DNA of 64,000 bases from Paramicrobacterium agarici (GTDB lineage: Bacteria; Actinomycetota; Actinomycetes; Actinomycetales; Microbacteriaceae): NCBI RefSeq assembly GCF_002563955.1, contig NZ_PDJE01000001.1:806001-870000 (forward strand), in the 5' to 3' direction. The notes under the pieces are model-generated. The model was not told the DNA's origin, did not search any database, and saw nothing but the letters and a program-made list of their open reading frames with translations. The position numbers were made by a program, and so were the translations under genes. Shown here piece by piece: positions 1 to 8,431 of this stretch. Every line of letters begins with the position of its first letter. The first letter of the stretch is position 1.

Positions 1-730
1 GGAACCCGTCTTTCGTTTCGAACAGATTGGCGGGTCCGCTCATGCGGTCCCGAGAGCCATTGCGTTCCATGACGGTGCCGTTCATCGCCCAGGCGCTTGG
101 GGCAGTACCGAGCACAGGAAAGAGCGCGTCAATAGAAGCGACATCCACGCACTGGCCTTCCCCTGTAGCGCGGTGGTGCAAGACAGCGAGGAGCGCACCA
201 ATGGCGCCCTGGTAACCAGCGATGTAGTCGGCTACGAACGCCCCCGTCAGCGTGGGTCGGCCATCTCGCTCGCCGGTCATGCTCATGAGGCCTGATGCAG
301 CCTGGGCAATTCCATCGAAGAGAGCTCGACCGGCAAGCGGGCCAGTCTGACCGAAGCCGGAAATGGACACAAGAATTATTCCCGGATGGAGTTCCTGCAT
401 TCGCTCATAAGGAATGCCCATCGCGTCCAAAGTTCCAGGCCGATAGTTCTCAACGACGATGTCCGCGTTCCGGATCAGATCCTCGAGGATGGCAAGCGCC
501 TCCGGGTGGCGTGTATCAAGCGTTCCTCCGTGTTTGTTCCGACTGTAGAGCATGGTGTAGATGCTGTGACCTTGGTAAAAGGGTGCGAGTTTACGGGAGT
601 CTTCACCCCCCGGTCGCTCGATCTTGATCACCTCAGCACCCATGTCTGCCAATATCTGGCAGCAGAGCGGCCCGGCAATAAACCGGGTGAGGTCGAGGAC
701 TTTCAGGCCGGTGAGCGGCTGGGCTACCAT
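1..730 (-). CDS. Family III CoA-transferase (CaiB/BaiF), C-terminus outside window
   Basis: The reverse strand is open from an ATG at 730 to the left edge, giving 243 residues of an incomplete protein. It starts with the family pattern GLKVLDLTRF.AGP, followed by LADMGAEVIKIERPGGED and ENYRPGTLDAMGI, all typical of CaiB/BaiF transferases that move CoA between carboxylic acids. Asp168 in GAFVADYIAG sits where the catalytic aspartate of formyl-CoA:oxalate CoA-transferase lies. A GAAGGGAA ribosome site precedes the start. The gene diverges from the ABC importer operon, so it may activate the imported acid as a CoA thioester. The acyl substrate cannot be read from the sequence. About 150 residues are missing at the C-terminus. 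Confidence 0.9.
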   Translation of the reverse strand, partial: MVAQPLTGLKVLDLTRFIAGPLCCQILADMGAEVIKIERPGGEDSRKLAPFYQGHSIYTMLYSRNKHGGTLDTRHPEALAILEDLIRNADIVVENYRPGTLDAMGIPYERMQELHPGIILVSISGFGQTGPLAGRALFDGIAQAASGLMSMTGERDGRPTLTGAFVADYIAGYQGAIGALLAVLHHRATGEGQCVDVASIDALFPVLGTAPSAWAMNGTVMERNGSRDRMSGPANLFETKDGF

Positions 731-871
731 TGCTCTCTATTCCCTTCTTTGGGAGGAAAGATCCTCATCGGTGAACTCGGCGGTCTGCAGAATTAAACGT
801 CCAGACATCTATATGTGACCATTTTGTCGACGAGGATGTCAAACTGAATCAAAGCCGCTCAGTTTTATGAC

Positions 872-899
872 TTGACAGCCACGTCGCGACCGGTAGTGT
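872..899 (+). promoter_or_regulatory. Candidate promoter of the importer/CoA-transferase operon
   Basis: A perfect TTGACA (872-877) is followed after 16 bases by TAGTGT (894-899), a weak -10. Transcription would start near 906, just before the 912-931 inverted repeat and about 80 bases before the first gene. The -10 assignment is uncertain. Confidence 0.4.
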
Positions 900-911
900 T
901 GAGAAAGCCCG

Positions 912-931
912 CTAGTCGTCTATATGACTAG
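912..931. promoter_or_regulatory. Candidate operator, inverted repeat CTAGTC-N8-GACTAG
   Basis: CTAGTC at 912-917 and GACTAG at 926-931 form a perfect 6-base inverted repeat around an 8-base AT-rich centre. Read on the reverse strand, 13 bases of it (TATAGACGACTAG) recur with one change at 7365-7377, before the MaoC-like gene. The core CTATATG also occurs at 809-815. Position just after the candidate promoter fits a repressor site. The regulator is not in the window. Confidence 0.5.
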
Positions 932-986
932 TCCGTAACAAATCGTTGCCGAGCACCAGCTCGGCTTTGCTCGAAGGAGAGCCTTC

Positions 987-1877
987 ATGTCGAATTCAAA
1001 CCCTAAACGCTCGGCAATGAGAGGGTGGCGCCCTGCCGCGATCCTAGCGAGCATAACTGCAGTCGCCCTACTCGCCGGATGCTCTATCGGTAGTGGGCCA
1101 GGCTCCGATGATAATGCCGGTAACGGTGCGTCGAATTCGTCGGGAAGTACCTGGGAAGATATTGAGGAGCGCGGGGTCATCAACATTGGCGTTGGCCTCA
1201 CGACGCCACCTTTTGGCCTTACTGAGAAAGACGGCGACCCGGCCGGATTCGACACCGACGTCGCGAAAGAGTTGGCAGATTTCCTTGGTGTCAAAGCAAA
1301 CATCTTTGAGGTGACGGCCGACGGGCGGATCCCATCAATCCAGAGTGGTAAAGCAGACGTAATCTCGTTCACGCTTACCAACACTCCTGAGCGTAGGGAG
1401 CAGATTGACTTTTCGGATCCGGTTATGAACACATATCAGGGAGTTGCTGTCGCGGAGTCATCGGACATCACCTCGGTTGACGACCTTTCCGGCAAAACCA
1501 TTTCGGTGCAGAAAGGCGCCTTGGGGGCAACGGTCGCAGCAAAAGCGTTTCCAGATGCCACTCTTCAACAGTACGATACCGCGGTCGCGACGCGCCTTGC
1601 CGTCGCTCAAGGTCAGGCTGACGCCATTGTTGACAGCATTAGTGTCCTGTCATACGCCCTGGCGAAGGAAGACAGCTCACTGAGAATCGTCCCTGGAGTA
1701 GTCGGTGACGAGTTGCAGGATTTTGCGCTTGGTTTGCAAAAGGACAATTCGTCGTTGAAAGCAAAGGTAGATGCGTTCCTCGAGGAGTTCCATGCGAGTG
1801 GTAAAGGAAAGGAACTCTACGAGAAGTGGTTTGGTGCGTCTGCACCCGACGAGGTTTTCAAAGGGCTCGAAGACTGA
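987..1877 (+). CDS. Amino-acid-type ABC importer, substrate-binding lipoprotein
   Basis: This 296-residue protein begins with a basic segment, a hydrophobic stretch and the lipobox LLAGC, so Cys32 should be lipidated and anchor it outside the membrane. The mature part is a bacterial solute-binding protein family 3 domain: a first lobe with INIGVGLTTPPFG and GFDTDVAKELADFLGV, then KADVISFTLTNTPERREQIDFSDPV and DDLSGKTISVQKG. This is the polar amino acid or opine class. Start choice is set by GAAGGAGA at 973-980. It is the first gene of an importer operon with two permeases and an ATPase. The CoA-transferase and oxidoreductase genes downstream suggest that the ligand may be an organic acid or an amino-acid conjugate, which is inference. 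Confidence 0.93.
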   Translation: MSNSNPKRSAMRGWRPAAILASITAVALLAGCSIGSGPGSDDNAGNGASNSSGSTWEDIEERGVINIGVGLTTPPFGLTEKDGDPAGFDTDVAKELADFLGVKANIFEVTADGRIPSIQSGKADVISFTLTNTPERREQIDFSDPVMNTYQGVAVAESSDITSVDDLSGKTISVQKGALGATVAAKAFPDATLQQYDTAVATRLAVAQGQADAIVDSISVLSYALAKEDSSLRIVPGVVGDELQDFALGLQKDNSSLKAKVDAFLEEFHASGKGKELYEKWFGASAPDEVFKGLED

Positions 1878-1885
1878 ACCGTGAC

Positions 1886-1918
1886 GTAGCGGCGAGTCTC
1901 GTCGCAGCTCGCCGCTAC
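1886..1918 (+). terminator. Hairpin after the binding-protein gene
   Basis: GTAGCGGCGAG (1886-1896) pairs perfectly with CTCGCCGCTAC (908-918 of the same kilobase) around an 11-base loop. There is no T-run, so it is more likely a partial attenuator or 3-prime stabiliser that keeps the binding-protein message more abundant than the permease part. Confidence 0.55.
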
Positions 1919-1943
1919 TCGACCCCTGCCCGATGCGAGAGGA

Positions 1944-2666
1944 ATGGTCTTTCATCCTGTGAATTTTCTTGACTATACCCAGCTCTTCGTCAACGGCTCT
2001 TGGGTGACGATCTGGACTTCGACAGTCGCCTTTGCCCTTTCGCTGGTACTAGGAGCGCTTGTTGCGCTCATGCGATTGTCGCCATTGAGTGTAATTCGAG
2101 CTGTAGGCGCCGTTTACGTAGAGGTGCTTCGGAACACGCCAGTCCTCGTCCAGATATTCATTGTTTATTTCGGGCTCGGATCGATCGGCATTCGCCTGTC
2201 TGCGCTGCTGGCAGGTGTCATTGCGCTTGCCATCAACGCGGGTGCCTACCTGGCCGAGGTCATTCGGGCCGGGCTTCAGTCCGTTCCTGCCGGACAACTA
2301 GAGGCGGCGCGTTCTCTTGGTCTCTCCTCGACGCACACTTTCTTCAGCGTCGTCTTGCCGCAGGCGTTCCGAACGGTCTTTCCCCCAATCATTAATCAGT
2401 ACATTGACATGATCCTTGCGAGTTCGCTGCTTTCCACGATCGCCGTAAACGAGTTGACGAGCGTTGCACGAATTGTGAACGGCATTACCTATGAGACCTT
2501 GGCCATTTTCGCTTTCGCAATGCTCTTCTACCTTGTGCTCACGAACGTCGTCGCATTCGCTGCGCACGTCTTTGCCCGCAGAGTTTTCAAGCCGCAGGTC
2601 GAGACGAAATTCAGATTCCGTATCCGCCGATCTCAGAAGCTTCGAGTGGGGGGTGATCCCGCATGA
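1944..2666 (+). CDS. Amino-acid-type ABC importer permease 1
   Basis: This 240-residue membrane protein of the HisM/GlnP type has about five hydrophobic helices. It carries the cytoplasmic coupling motif as AGQLEAARSLGLSSTHTFFSVVLPQA, which contacts the ATPase. The family signature RNTPVLVQIFIVYFGL is present near residue 62. AGAGGA lies almost touching the ATG, so the true start may be the in-frame GTG at 1959. The stop overlaps the next permease start by four bases. With the following permease it should form the heterodimeric channel of this importer. Confidence 0.9.
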   Translation: MVFHPVNFLDYTQLFVNGSWVTIWTSTVAFALSLVLGALVALMRLSPLSVIRAVGAVYVEVLRNTPVLVQIFIVYFGLGSIGIRLSALLAGVIALAINAGAYLAEVIRAGLQSVPAGQLEAARSLGLSSTHTFFSVVLPQAFRTVFPPIINQYIDMILASSLLSTIAVNELTSVARIVNGITYETLAIFAFAMLFYLVLTNVVAFAAHVFARRVFKPQVETKFRFRIRRSQKLRVGGDPA

Positions 2667-3331
2667 GTAGCTGGGAGCAGATCTGGGAGTTCCGCGGCCT
2701 ACTCTTGGAAGGGTTCTTCGCGACGTTCGTGCTCACTGTCGTCTCGATCTTGACGAGTACCGTGCTCGGGTTCCTTGTCGGGCTCGGTCGCTATGCGCGG
2801 GTGCCCATCCTTGGCCTCCTGCTCCGGATCTACCTCGAGGTCTTCCGCGGTACACCGCTACTTGTGCAGTTGCTATTCATCTACTTCGGCGCTGCCTACT
2901 TGCAACTCGAAGGCATAACCGTGTTCATCGCGGCACTTATCGGAATGACTCTGTACCAGGGCGCATATATATCGGAGATCTTCCGTGCCGGGTTCGAATC
3001 GGTGAATGCTGGCCAACGCGAGGCCGCAACGACCCTCGGAATGTCGCGCTTGAGCATTATCAAGAATGTGGTCTTTCCTCAAACGCTTCCGGTTGTTCTC
3101 GCGCCACTTTTCGGCCAGTACCTCACATTAGTCAAGAACACGGCACTAGCATCCGTGATCAGTTACTACGACATCGTTCGGCAAGGCCAGGTCATCATCA
3201 ACCACGGCGCAAACTCATTCGATGTCTATCTCGTCGTGGCCGCCATGTTCTTTATCATCAGCTTCCCGCTTTCCCTCGCGGCACGTGCCCTTGAAAAGCG
3301 GAGCGTTACCAGAAGGGAGAGAATTGCATGA
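2663..3331 (+). CDS. Amino-acid-type ABC importer permease 2
   Basis: This 222-residue inner-membrane permease is a paralogue of the preceding one. It has the signature [20 protein letters not shown] and the coupling motif [31 protein letters not shown]. The start ATG overlaps the previous stop, and its own stop overlaps the ATPase start, so the three proteins are translationally coupled. It is the expected partner of the first permease, and its specificity is unknown. Confidence 0.9.
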   Translation: MSSWEQIWEFRGLLLEGFFATFVLTVVSILTSTVLGFLVGLGRYARVPILGLLLRIYLEVFRGTPLLVQLLFIYFGAAYLQLEGITVFIAALIGMTLYQGAYISEIFRAGFESVNAGQREAATTLGMSRLSIIKNVVFPQTLPVVLAPLFGQYLTLVKNTALASVISYYDIVRQGQVIINHGANSFDVYLVVAAMFFIISFPLSLAARALEKRSVTRRERIA

Positions 3332-4059
3332 TCGTTGACGTAAAGGACGTCCATAAGCGCTTCGGAGACAACGAGGTACTGCGCGGCGTGAGTGTCTCTG
3401 TTGAGGCAGGCGAGGTCATCGCAATCATTGGTGCAAGTGGTTCCGGAAAAAGTACGCTACTCCGAACGATAAACGGTCTAGAAACCGTGGACTCAGGCGA
3501 GATTGCTGTGAACGGCGTGCGAGTTCACGAACGGAAGACCGCACGAGAAGTCCATCAGTATGTGGGGATGGTCTTCCAGCAATTCAACTTGTTCCCCCAC
3601 TTGAGTGCGCTGGACAACGCCACGCTTGCCCTGCGAAAGGTGAAAAGGATGAAGCGGGAGCAAGCCAGGGAAGTCGCTCGCTCGGCGCTTGAGCGTGTCG
3701 GCCTCGCTGATAAAGCGTCGGCCTATCCCCAGCAGCTCTCTGGTGGTCAACAGCAGCGGGTCGCCATCGCTCGCGCCTTGTCGATGCAACCCCAGGTCAT
3801 GCTGTTCGATGAGGCCACTAGTGCGCTGGATCCCGAGCTGGTGGGCGAGGTGACAAAGGTTATGCGAGAGCTGGCGGAGGAAGGCATGACCATGCTCGTC
3901 GTGACTCACGAGATGGGCTTTGCTCGCGAGACCGCGGATCGAATCCTTTATTTCGACAGCGGAGTAATCGGTGAAGAAGGGTCGCCTGAGCAGATCTTCA
4001 CGGATCCAAAGAATCCCCGTCTGCGGCAATTCCTCCACCGCGTGCTGGAGGAGCGATGA
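3328..4059 (+). CDS. Amino-acid-type ABC importer ATPase
   Basis: This 243-residue ATPase is of the GlnQ/HisP type and energises the two permeases. Visible motifs are Walker [10 protein letters not shown] (35-43), Q-loop in [15 protein letters not shown], signature LSGGQQQR (137-144), Walker [14 protein letters not shown] (158-170) and the switch histidine in VVTHEMGFA. Length is normal for the family. It overlaps the permease before it and the CoA-transferase subunit after it, which ties import directly to the CoA-transferase-like enzyme. Confidence 0.95.
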   Translation: MIVDVKDVHKRFGDNEVLRGVSVSVEAGEVIAIIGASGSGKSTLLRTINGLETVDSGEIAVNGVRVHERKTAREVHQYVGMVFQQFNLFPHLSALDNATLALRKVKRMKREQAREVARSALERVGLADKASAYPQQLSGGQQQRVAIARALSMQPQVMLFDEATSALDPELVGEVTKVMRELAEEGMTMLVVTHEMGFARETADRILYFDSGVIGEEGSPEQIFTDPKNPRLRQFLHRVLEER

Positions 4060-4940
4060 AACGCAAATTGCAGTCGCTCTCAGAAGCGGCTTCACACGTA
4101 TCTGACGGCGACGTTGTCGCGTTGGGCGGGTCGCTCCTCCGAAGGCAGCCGCTGGCGCTTTGTCGAGAACTTGTTCGCCGCGATGTGCGTGACCTATCGC
4201 TCTTAACGTGGGCATCGAGCTTAGCGACTGATCTTCTTGTGGGAGCGGGTTGCGTTCGAGCCTGGGAGGGGATCTATGTCGGTATGTGGTGGCAGGGAGG
4301 TGCGCCGAACTTCCGTCGTGCCGTTGAGCAAGGTCGAATTCGAGTCACCGACCAATCGGAGTCCTTTATGACTGCGCGGTTTCGCGCGGCGGCCATGGGG
4401 CTACCATTCCTGCCCGTGGTTCCAATACGGGGAACGGAGATGAGTGAGCGCGACGACATTCGGTCCGTCAGTTGCCCCTACACGGGCACCGAGTTGCAGA
4501 CTGTCGCGGCTGCTCACGCCGATGTAACTTTGCTACACGCATATGCGGGAGACGAGTACGGAAATATCGTATGGCCGGTTCATCGCGACAGTGACGATAT
4601 TGACCTCATTATGGGTGCAGCATCGACTCAACTGATTGTGTCCGTCGAGCGGGTAATTCCGCACGCAGAAGTGGCCCGTCGACCGAATCTCACGTATATC
4701 CCCCACACCAAAGTGACTGCTGTCTGCGAGGCTCCGTACGGCGCTTACCCCGGTAGCTGCGACACCTTTTACGACGAAGATGAGACTGAGCTTCAGGCTT
4801 GGGTCGATGCTGCGCGATCAGAAGAGACCTTCGTGACGTACCTCAAAGAGACGGTGGGAGACGCCCAAGACCATGAGACGTTTCTGAGGCAGGTCGGTGC
4901 AAAGCGGCTGGCCTCCTTAAAGGCGGGTTCCAATGACTGA
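4056..4940 (+). CDS. Family I CoA-transferase-like, subunit A (GctA/IpdA type)
   Basis: This 294-residue protein belongs to the alpha-subunit group of glutaconate CoA-transferase and the mycobacterial IpdA ring-opening hydrolase. Supporting features are [19 protein letters not shown] near the N-terminus, [22 protein letters not shown] (109-130) and the closing pattern [19 protein letters not shown]. Glu102 in [11 protein letters not shown] lies roughly where IpdA has its catalytic glutamate, although this alignment is from memory. It overlaps the ATPase gene upstream and the beta-subunit gene downstream, so the two subunits should form a complex. It may act on the imported acid. Transferase versus hydrolase cannot be decided here. 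Confidence 0.85.
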   Translation: MKRKLQSLSEAASHVSDGDVVALGGSLLRRQPLALCRELVRRDVRDLSLLTWASSLATDLLVGAGCVRAWEGIYVGMWWQGGAPNFRRAVEQGRIRVTDQSESFMTARFRAAAMGLPFLPVVPIRGTEMSERDDIRSVSCPYTGTELQTVAAAHADVTLLHAYAGDEYGNIVWPVHRDSDDIDLIMGAASTQLIVSVERVIPHAEVARRPNLTYIPHTKVTAVCEAPYGAYPGSCDTFYDEDETELQAWVDAARSEETFVTYLKETVGDAQDHETFLRQVGAKRLASLKAGSND

Positions 4941-5736
4941 CATCACGCCTACTCGAAATGAGTTGATGGCCGTTGCGATCAGTGCGGCGCTCAGAGACGA
5001 CGACGTTGTCTTTGTCGGTGTCGGCACGTCAGGGCGAGCATTCACGCTTGCAGTCGGAATCCCGCTAGTAGCGGCTCGGCTTGCGCAACTGGATCACGCT
5101 CCCGGCCTCGACATCTATTGGGGAAATCTTCTGAGCCCGGACCTTACGGACGTACCCGCGCATCTTACGCAAGATGCGATCACTCGCTGGCGAGGCGCCT
5201 ACGCGCCAGCAGACGTAGGCCAAAAGGTCGATATGCTCGTGCGAGGTGAATTCGACGTGAGCTTCGAGTCTGCTGCTCAAGTGGACCGGCACGGCAATCT
5301 CAATATCACCCGGATTGGAACGCCAGAACGGCCGAAGGTCCGTCTCGTCGGGTGCCTTGCTCAGCCTGAGCACCTCGCGTTTGTCCGTCGCCCAATCATC
5401 GTCACTGATCTGTCTTCACGCGTCTTCGTTGACCACGTTGATCACATAACCAGCTTCGGTTACGGCAACGGAACGCGTTCCAGAGAATCGCTCGGATATG
5501 CGGGAGGTGGCCCCTCTTTAGTCGTGACAGACCACGGGGTGTTCGACTTCACAGCCGACGGGCGGATGCGCCTTCGCTCGCTGCACAGTGGCGTAACTCT
5601 TGAGGATGTTCGGTCTCGGATGTCGTTCGACCCCGAAACCGCTGAAGATCTCTCAGAGACCTCGGCCCCGGCTGTATCGACTTTGCGTGCAATTCGCGAG
5701 GAGATCGATCCGTCCGGCGCGCTGCTTCGCACGTAA
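4933..5736 (+). CDS. Family I CoA-transferase-like, subunit B (GctB/IpdB type)
   Basis: This 267-residue partner subunit has the fold signature DDVVFVGVGTSG, the central GEFDVSFESAAQVDRHGNLNITRIG and the late KVRLVGCLAQPEHLAF block. In true glutaconate CoA-transferase the beta subunit carries a catalytic glutamate in an ESG motif after the HAPD-like segment. Here that region reads APGLDIYWGNLLSPD (57-69) and has no glutamate. This resembles IpdB, where the enzyme works as a hydrolase rather than a transferase. The family normally has GAAQVD where this protein has ESAAQVD. The start overlaps subunit A by 8 bases. Confidence 0.83.
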   Translation: MTDITPTRNELMAVAISAALRDDDVVFVGVGTSGRAFTLAVGIPLVAARLAQLDHAPGLDIYWGNLLSPDLTDVPAHLTQDAITRWRGAYAPADVGQKVDMLVRGEFDVSFESAAQVDRHGNLNITRIGTPERPKVRLVGCLAQPEHLAFVRRPIIVTDLSSRVFVDHVDHITSFGYGNGTRSRESLGYAGGGPSLVVTDHGVFDFTADGRMRLRSLHSGVTLEDVRSRMSFDPETAEDLSETSAPAVSTLRAIREEIDPSGALLRT

Positions 5737-5821
5737 CGCCGTGCGCGCTCACTCTCGTGTCGAAGGAATCGAAAGCAAGCAACAATCATGCACCGGCGCA
5801 GGATGCTGAAAGGGTAACGCG

Positions 5822-7351
5822 ATGACGAGGAACACAGTCGACGTGGTTGTAGTGGGTAGTGGTCCCGCCGGCACCGCCTTCGCTCGTACTCTCGCAGAGT
5901 CTGCGCCTGAAACGTCAATACTCATGGTCGAGTGCGGCCCCCTCGTGGCTTCGCCGCCGGGTCGTCATGTACGTAGAACTGGGGATGCGGCAGATCGGGA
6001 ACGCGCACAGGTAGCTTCGCAGGGACCTCTGGGATCACGACGGGGGTTGCCGCCGCCTCGGGCTATTTCTCCGGATGCCGAAGGGCGGCTTCCGATCGGC
6101 GTTCGACCGGGTACTTTTCTCATCTCCGATGGAATGGTGGCATCGGACTCGAAGGGATTTCCGGCCGGCGCTATGTCGTCCAATGTGGGTGGAATGGGCG
6201 CGCACTGGTCGTGCGCTTGTCCTGCCCCAGGCGAAGGTGAGCTGATTCCCTTCATTCCGCCCGACGAGTTTGCCCACGATTTCGCTGCTGGGTATCGGCT
6301 ACTTTCGGTGACGCAGCGTGCTTTTGATGATTCAGAGCTGGCCATGGGCGTACAGACAGCGATTGGCGCGAAGTTCGATAGCTTCGTGAAGCGACCTGTT
6401 CAGGCTATGCCACTGGCACTGACACCAGACGCCGATGGCAGGCTTGGGTTCGCCGGTACGGAGAAGCTTCTCGAAAGACTTCTCGCGTCGCCGAGCGAAC
6501 GATTCGAGCTTCGCGCAAACACGTTAGCTACCTCGCTCGTTCGCGAGGGTGATCGTGTTGTCGGTGTGCAGCTTCGTAACCTGGTCAGCGGCGAAGAATA
6601 TCGTGTTTCCAGCGGTCATGTTTTTGTCGCTGCAGACGCGTATCGCACGCCACAACTCATGTACGCATCCGGCATCCGGCCTCAAGCGCTCGGTCGTTAC
6701 GTGAACGATCACCTCGATGCTCGGTCGTTCGTACAGCTCGATGATCGCTTTCGAGAGCTAGCGCGTGGGGAGTCAGAGGCTTCGGCCGGCGGGCTCGATC
6801 GGGATGCAGGAGTCACATGGATTCCCTACGACAGAGAAAACTTCCCATTCTCGGTTCAGGTGATGCAGCTCGATGCATCACCTATCGCGCTCGATGAGCA
6901 CGCATCACCCTGGCCGGGATCCTACGTGGGCGTCGTGCTCTTTGGGTGCAAAGATCTCGACACGCGCGACCGTATTGGGTTCAGCGACAGAGAAACGGAT
7001 GCTTACGGCATGCCTGCTCTTCGAATCCATTATCAACTGAACGATCGTGATCATGCGACGGTTCACAACATGATGGGTGCCCATGAGAATATACGGGACG
7101 CGCTCGGCAGTTTCGTCGGCGGAGGGCCCGCGCTCCTTCAGGATGGGGCGTCTTATCACATCATGGGATCTGTTCGAATGGGCGAGACAGATGATGGTGC
7201 GAGCGTCTGTGACAGTTTCGGACGCGTGTGGGGTGTAGACGGCCTCTCTGTCGGTGGCAATGGCGTCATTCCAACTCCAACCGCATGCAACCCGACAGCC
7301 ACGTCAGTTGCTCTAGCTGTGCGCGCAGCGGCGCACATCGCACAGAACTAA
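5822..7351 (+). CDS. GMC-family FAD oxidoreductase
   Basis: This 509-residue flavoprotein begins with the FAD-binding motif VVVVGSGPAGTAFARTL (8-24). It ends with the GMC active-site region: His446 in SYHIMGSVRMG and Asn490 in CNPTATSVALAV. The layout is nearer to pyranose oxidase and the large subunits of sugar or polyol dehydrogenases than to choline dehydrogenase. A typical reaction is oxidation of an alcohol group on a sugar, polyol or hydroxy acid, passing electrons to O2 or a quinone. No signal peptide is visible, so it should be cytoplasmic. It follows the CoA-transferase pair after 85 bases, with GAAAGGG before the ATG. The substrate is unknown. Confidence 0.85.
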   Translation: MTRNTVDVVVVGSGPAGTAFARTLAESAPETSILMVECGPLVASPPGRHVRRTGDAADRERAQVASQGPLGSRRGLPPPRAISPDAEGRLPIGVRPGTFLISDGMVASDSKGFPAGAMSSNVGGMGAHWSCACPAPGEGELIPFIPPDEFAHDFAAGYRLLSVTQRAFDDSELAMGVQTAIGAKFDSFVKRPVQAMPLALTPDADGRLGFAGTEKLLERLLASPSERFELRANTLATSLVREGDRVVGVQLRNLVSGEEYRVSSGHVFVAADAYRTPQLMYASGIRPQALGRYVNDHLDARSFVQLDDRFRELARGESEASAGGLDRDAGVTWIPYDRENFPFSVQVMQLDASPIALDEHASPWPGSYVGVVLFGCKDLDTRDRIGFSDRETDAYGMPALRIHYQLNDRDHATVHNMMGAHENIRDALGSFVGGGPALLQDGASYHIMGSVRMGETDDGASVCDSFGRVWGVDGLSVGGNGVIPTPTACNPTATSVALAVRAAAHIAQN

Positions 7352-7362
7352 CGATAAAAATT

Positions 7363-7379
7363 GGTATAGACTACTAGTC
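7363..7379. promoter_or_regulatory. Candidate operator/-10 region before the MaoC-like gene
   Basis: TATAGACTACTAG at 7365-7377 matches the reverse strand of the 912-931 inverted repeat in 12 of 13 bases. TATAGA itself could serve as a -10. It is in the 49-base gap between the oxidoreductase gene and the MaoC-like gene, so the downstream genes may have their own regulated promoter. Confidence 0.45.
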
Positions 7380-7400
7380 AACTACAAAACGGAGGCACTG

Positions 7401-8405
7401 TTGATCGAGGAAGCACGCTGGCGGGACCTTACAGATCCGCGTCGCGTTCCCGATCTCGCGATCGAGCAATTGGAATCGGGTCGAAAGGACCCGATGTTTG
7501 AGAATCTCGTTATCCCCGAGGATCTGGGAACCGTCAGTGAAGTTGTCGACGATCACAAGATCAAGCGATACGCATTTACTCAAGACGAGCACCACTCCTG
7601 GTATATGAACGACAGCCCTTTCGGGGGACGCATCGGGCAACCGGCCCTCCTCTGCAATGACCTCGTGCAGATGTTCACCAACGTGTATGCGGCGAGCAAG
7701 GTTGTTGGCCTCCACACGGAGGAAGAGATGTGGTTCGACAATCCGGTTCGATTGGACGAAGTCGTCACTCTCAGCGCTGGCTATACAGACGCGTACGAAC
7801 GCCGAAATCACGGCTACGTCGTCATGGAAGCCCGCGCTGTGGGCGATGATGGGAGAAGCATCGTTCGACATCGCGGCATCGAAATCCTCAGGACGATGCC
7901 TGGCGCGGTAGCCGGGCGAGGGAGCACAACAAGCGCAGATCGGCCTGTAACTGGTGAAGTCCCAGCAAGCTCACGGGAGGTCGCTACCCTCGAAGACGCC
8001 CGAGTGGGGGACGTCCTCACTCCACTGATCAGGACCGTGACATTCGAGCAAGCCGCTGTGTTCTCGCGACTTGGCGAGTACGTCACGAATATTCACAACA
8101 ACCTCGCGACGGCGCGCGAGGGCGGGCTCCGGCAGCCAATTGTGCAGGGCGCTCAACAGTTCGGCCTCTTTGCTCAGCGGCTGGCGCATGCGTTCGGAGC
8201 ATCGTTCTTTACAACTGGCTGGTTGCGCGTCAAATTTCTCGCGCCAGTCAACGTATTCGAACCAATAACCATCAGCGGAATCGTCACGGCGATAAATGCA
8301 TGTGACGACGGAGGCCAGATCGCCTTACTCGATGTTTGGGCCCGCAATTCTGCTGGCCGGCTCACGACAGTCGGCTGGGCATCCGCAAAGCTCCCCACTA
8401 ACTGA
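7401..8405 (+). CDS. MaoC-like double-hotdog protein, probable hydratase/dehydratase
   Basis: The start is a TTG at 7401 placed 5 bases after a strong GGAGG. The 334 residues form two hotdog-like halves, roughly 30-155 and 190-330. In the first, FGGRIGQPALLCNDLVQMFTN and EMWFDNPVRLDEVVTLSAGYTDAYERR resemble MaoC/R-hydratase segments. In the second, FEQAAVFSRLGEYVTNIHNN, QPIVQGAQQFGLFAQRL and TTGWLRVKFLAPV repeat the pattern. Such proteins hydrate or dehydrate CoA thioesters. This fits the CoA-transferase genes at the start of the cluster. The exact acyl-CoA is unknown. Confidence 0.75.
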   Translation: MIEEARWRDLTDPRRVPDLAIEQLESGRKDPMFENLVIPEDLGTVSEVVDDHKIKRYAFTQDEHHSWYMNDSPFGGRIGQPALLCNDLVQMFTNVYAASKVVGLHTEEEMWFDNPVRLDEVVTLSAGYTDAYERRNHGYVVMEARAVGDDGRSIVRHRGIEILRTMPGAVAGRGSTTSADRPVTGEVPASSREVATLEDARVGDVLTPLIRTVTFEQAAVFSRLGEYVTNIHNNLATAREGGLRQPIVQGAQQFGLFAQRLAHAFGASFFTTGWLRVKFLAPVNVFEPITISGIVTAINACDDGGQIALLDVWARNSAGRLTTVGWASAKLPTN

Positions 8406-8431
8406 CCATCTATCACAATGGAGATCTACAC

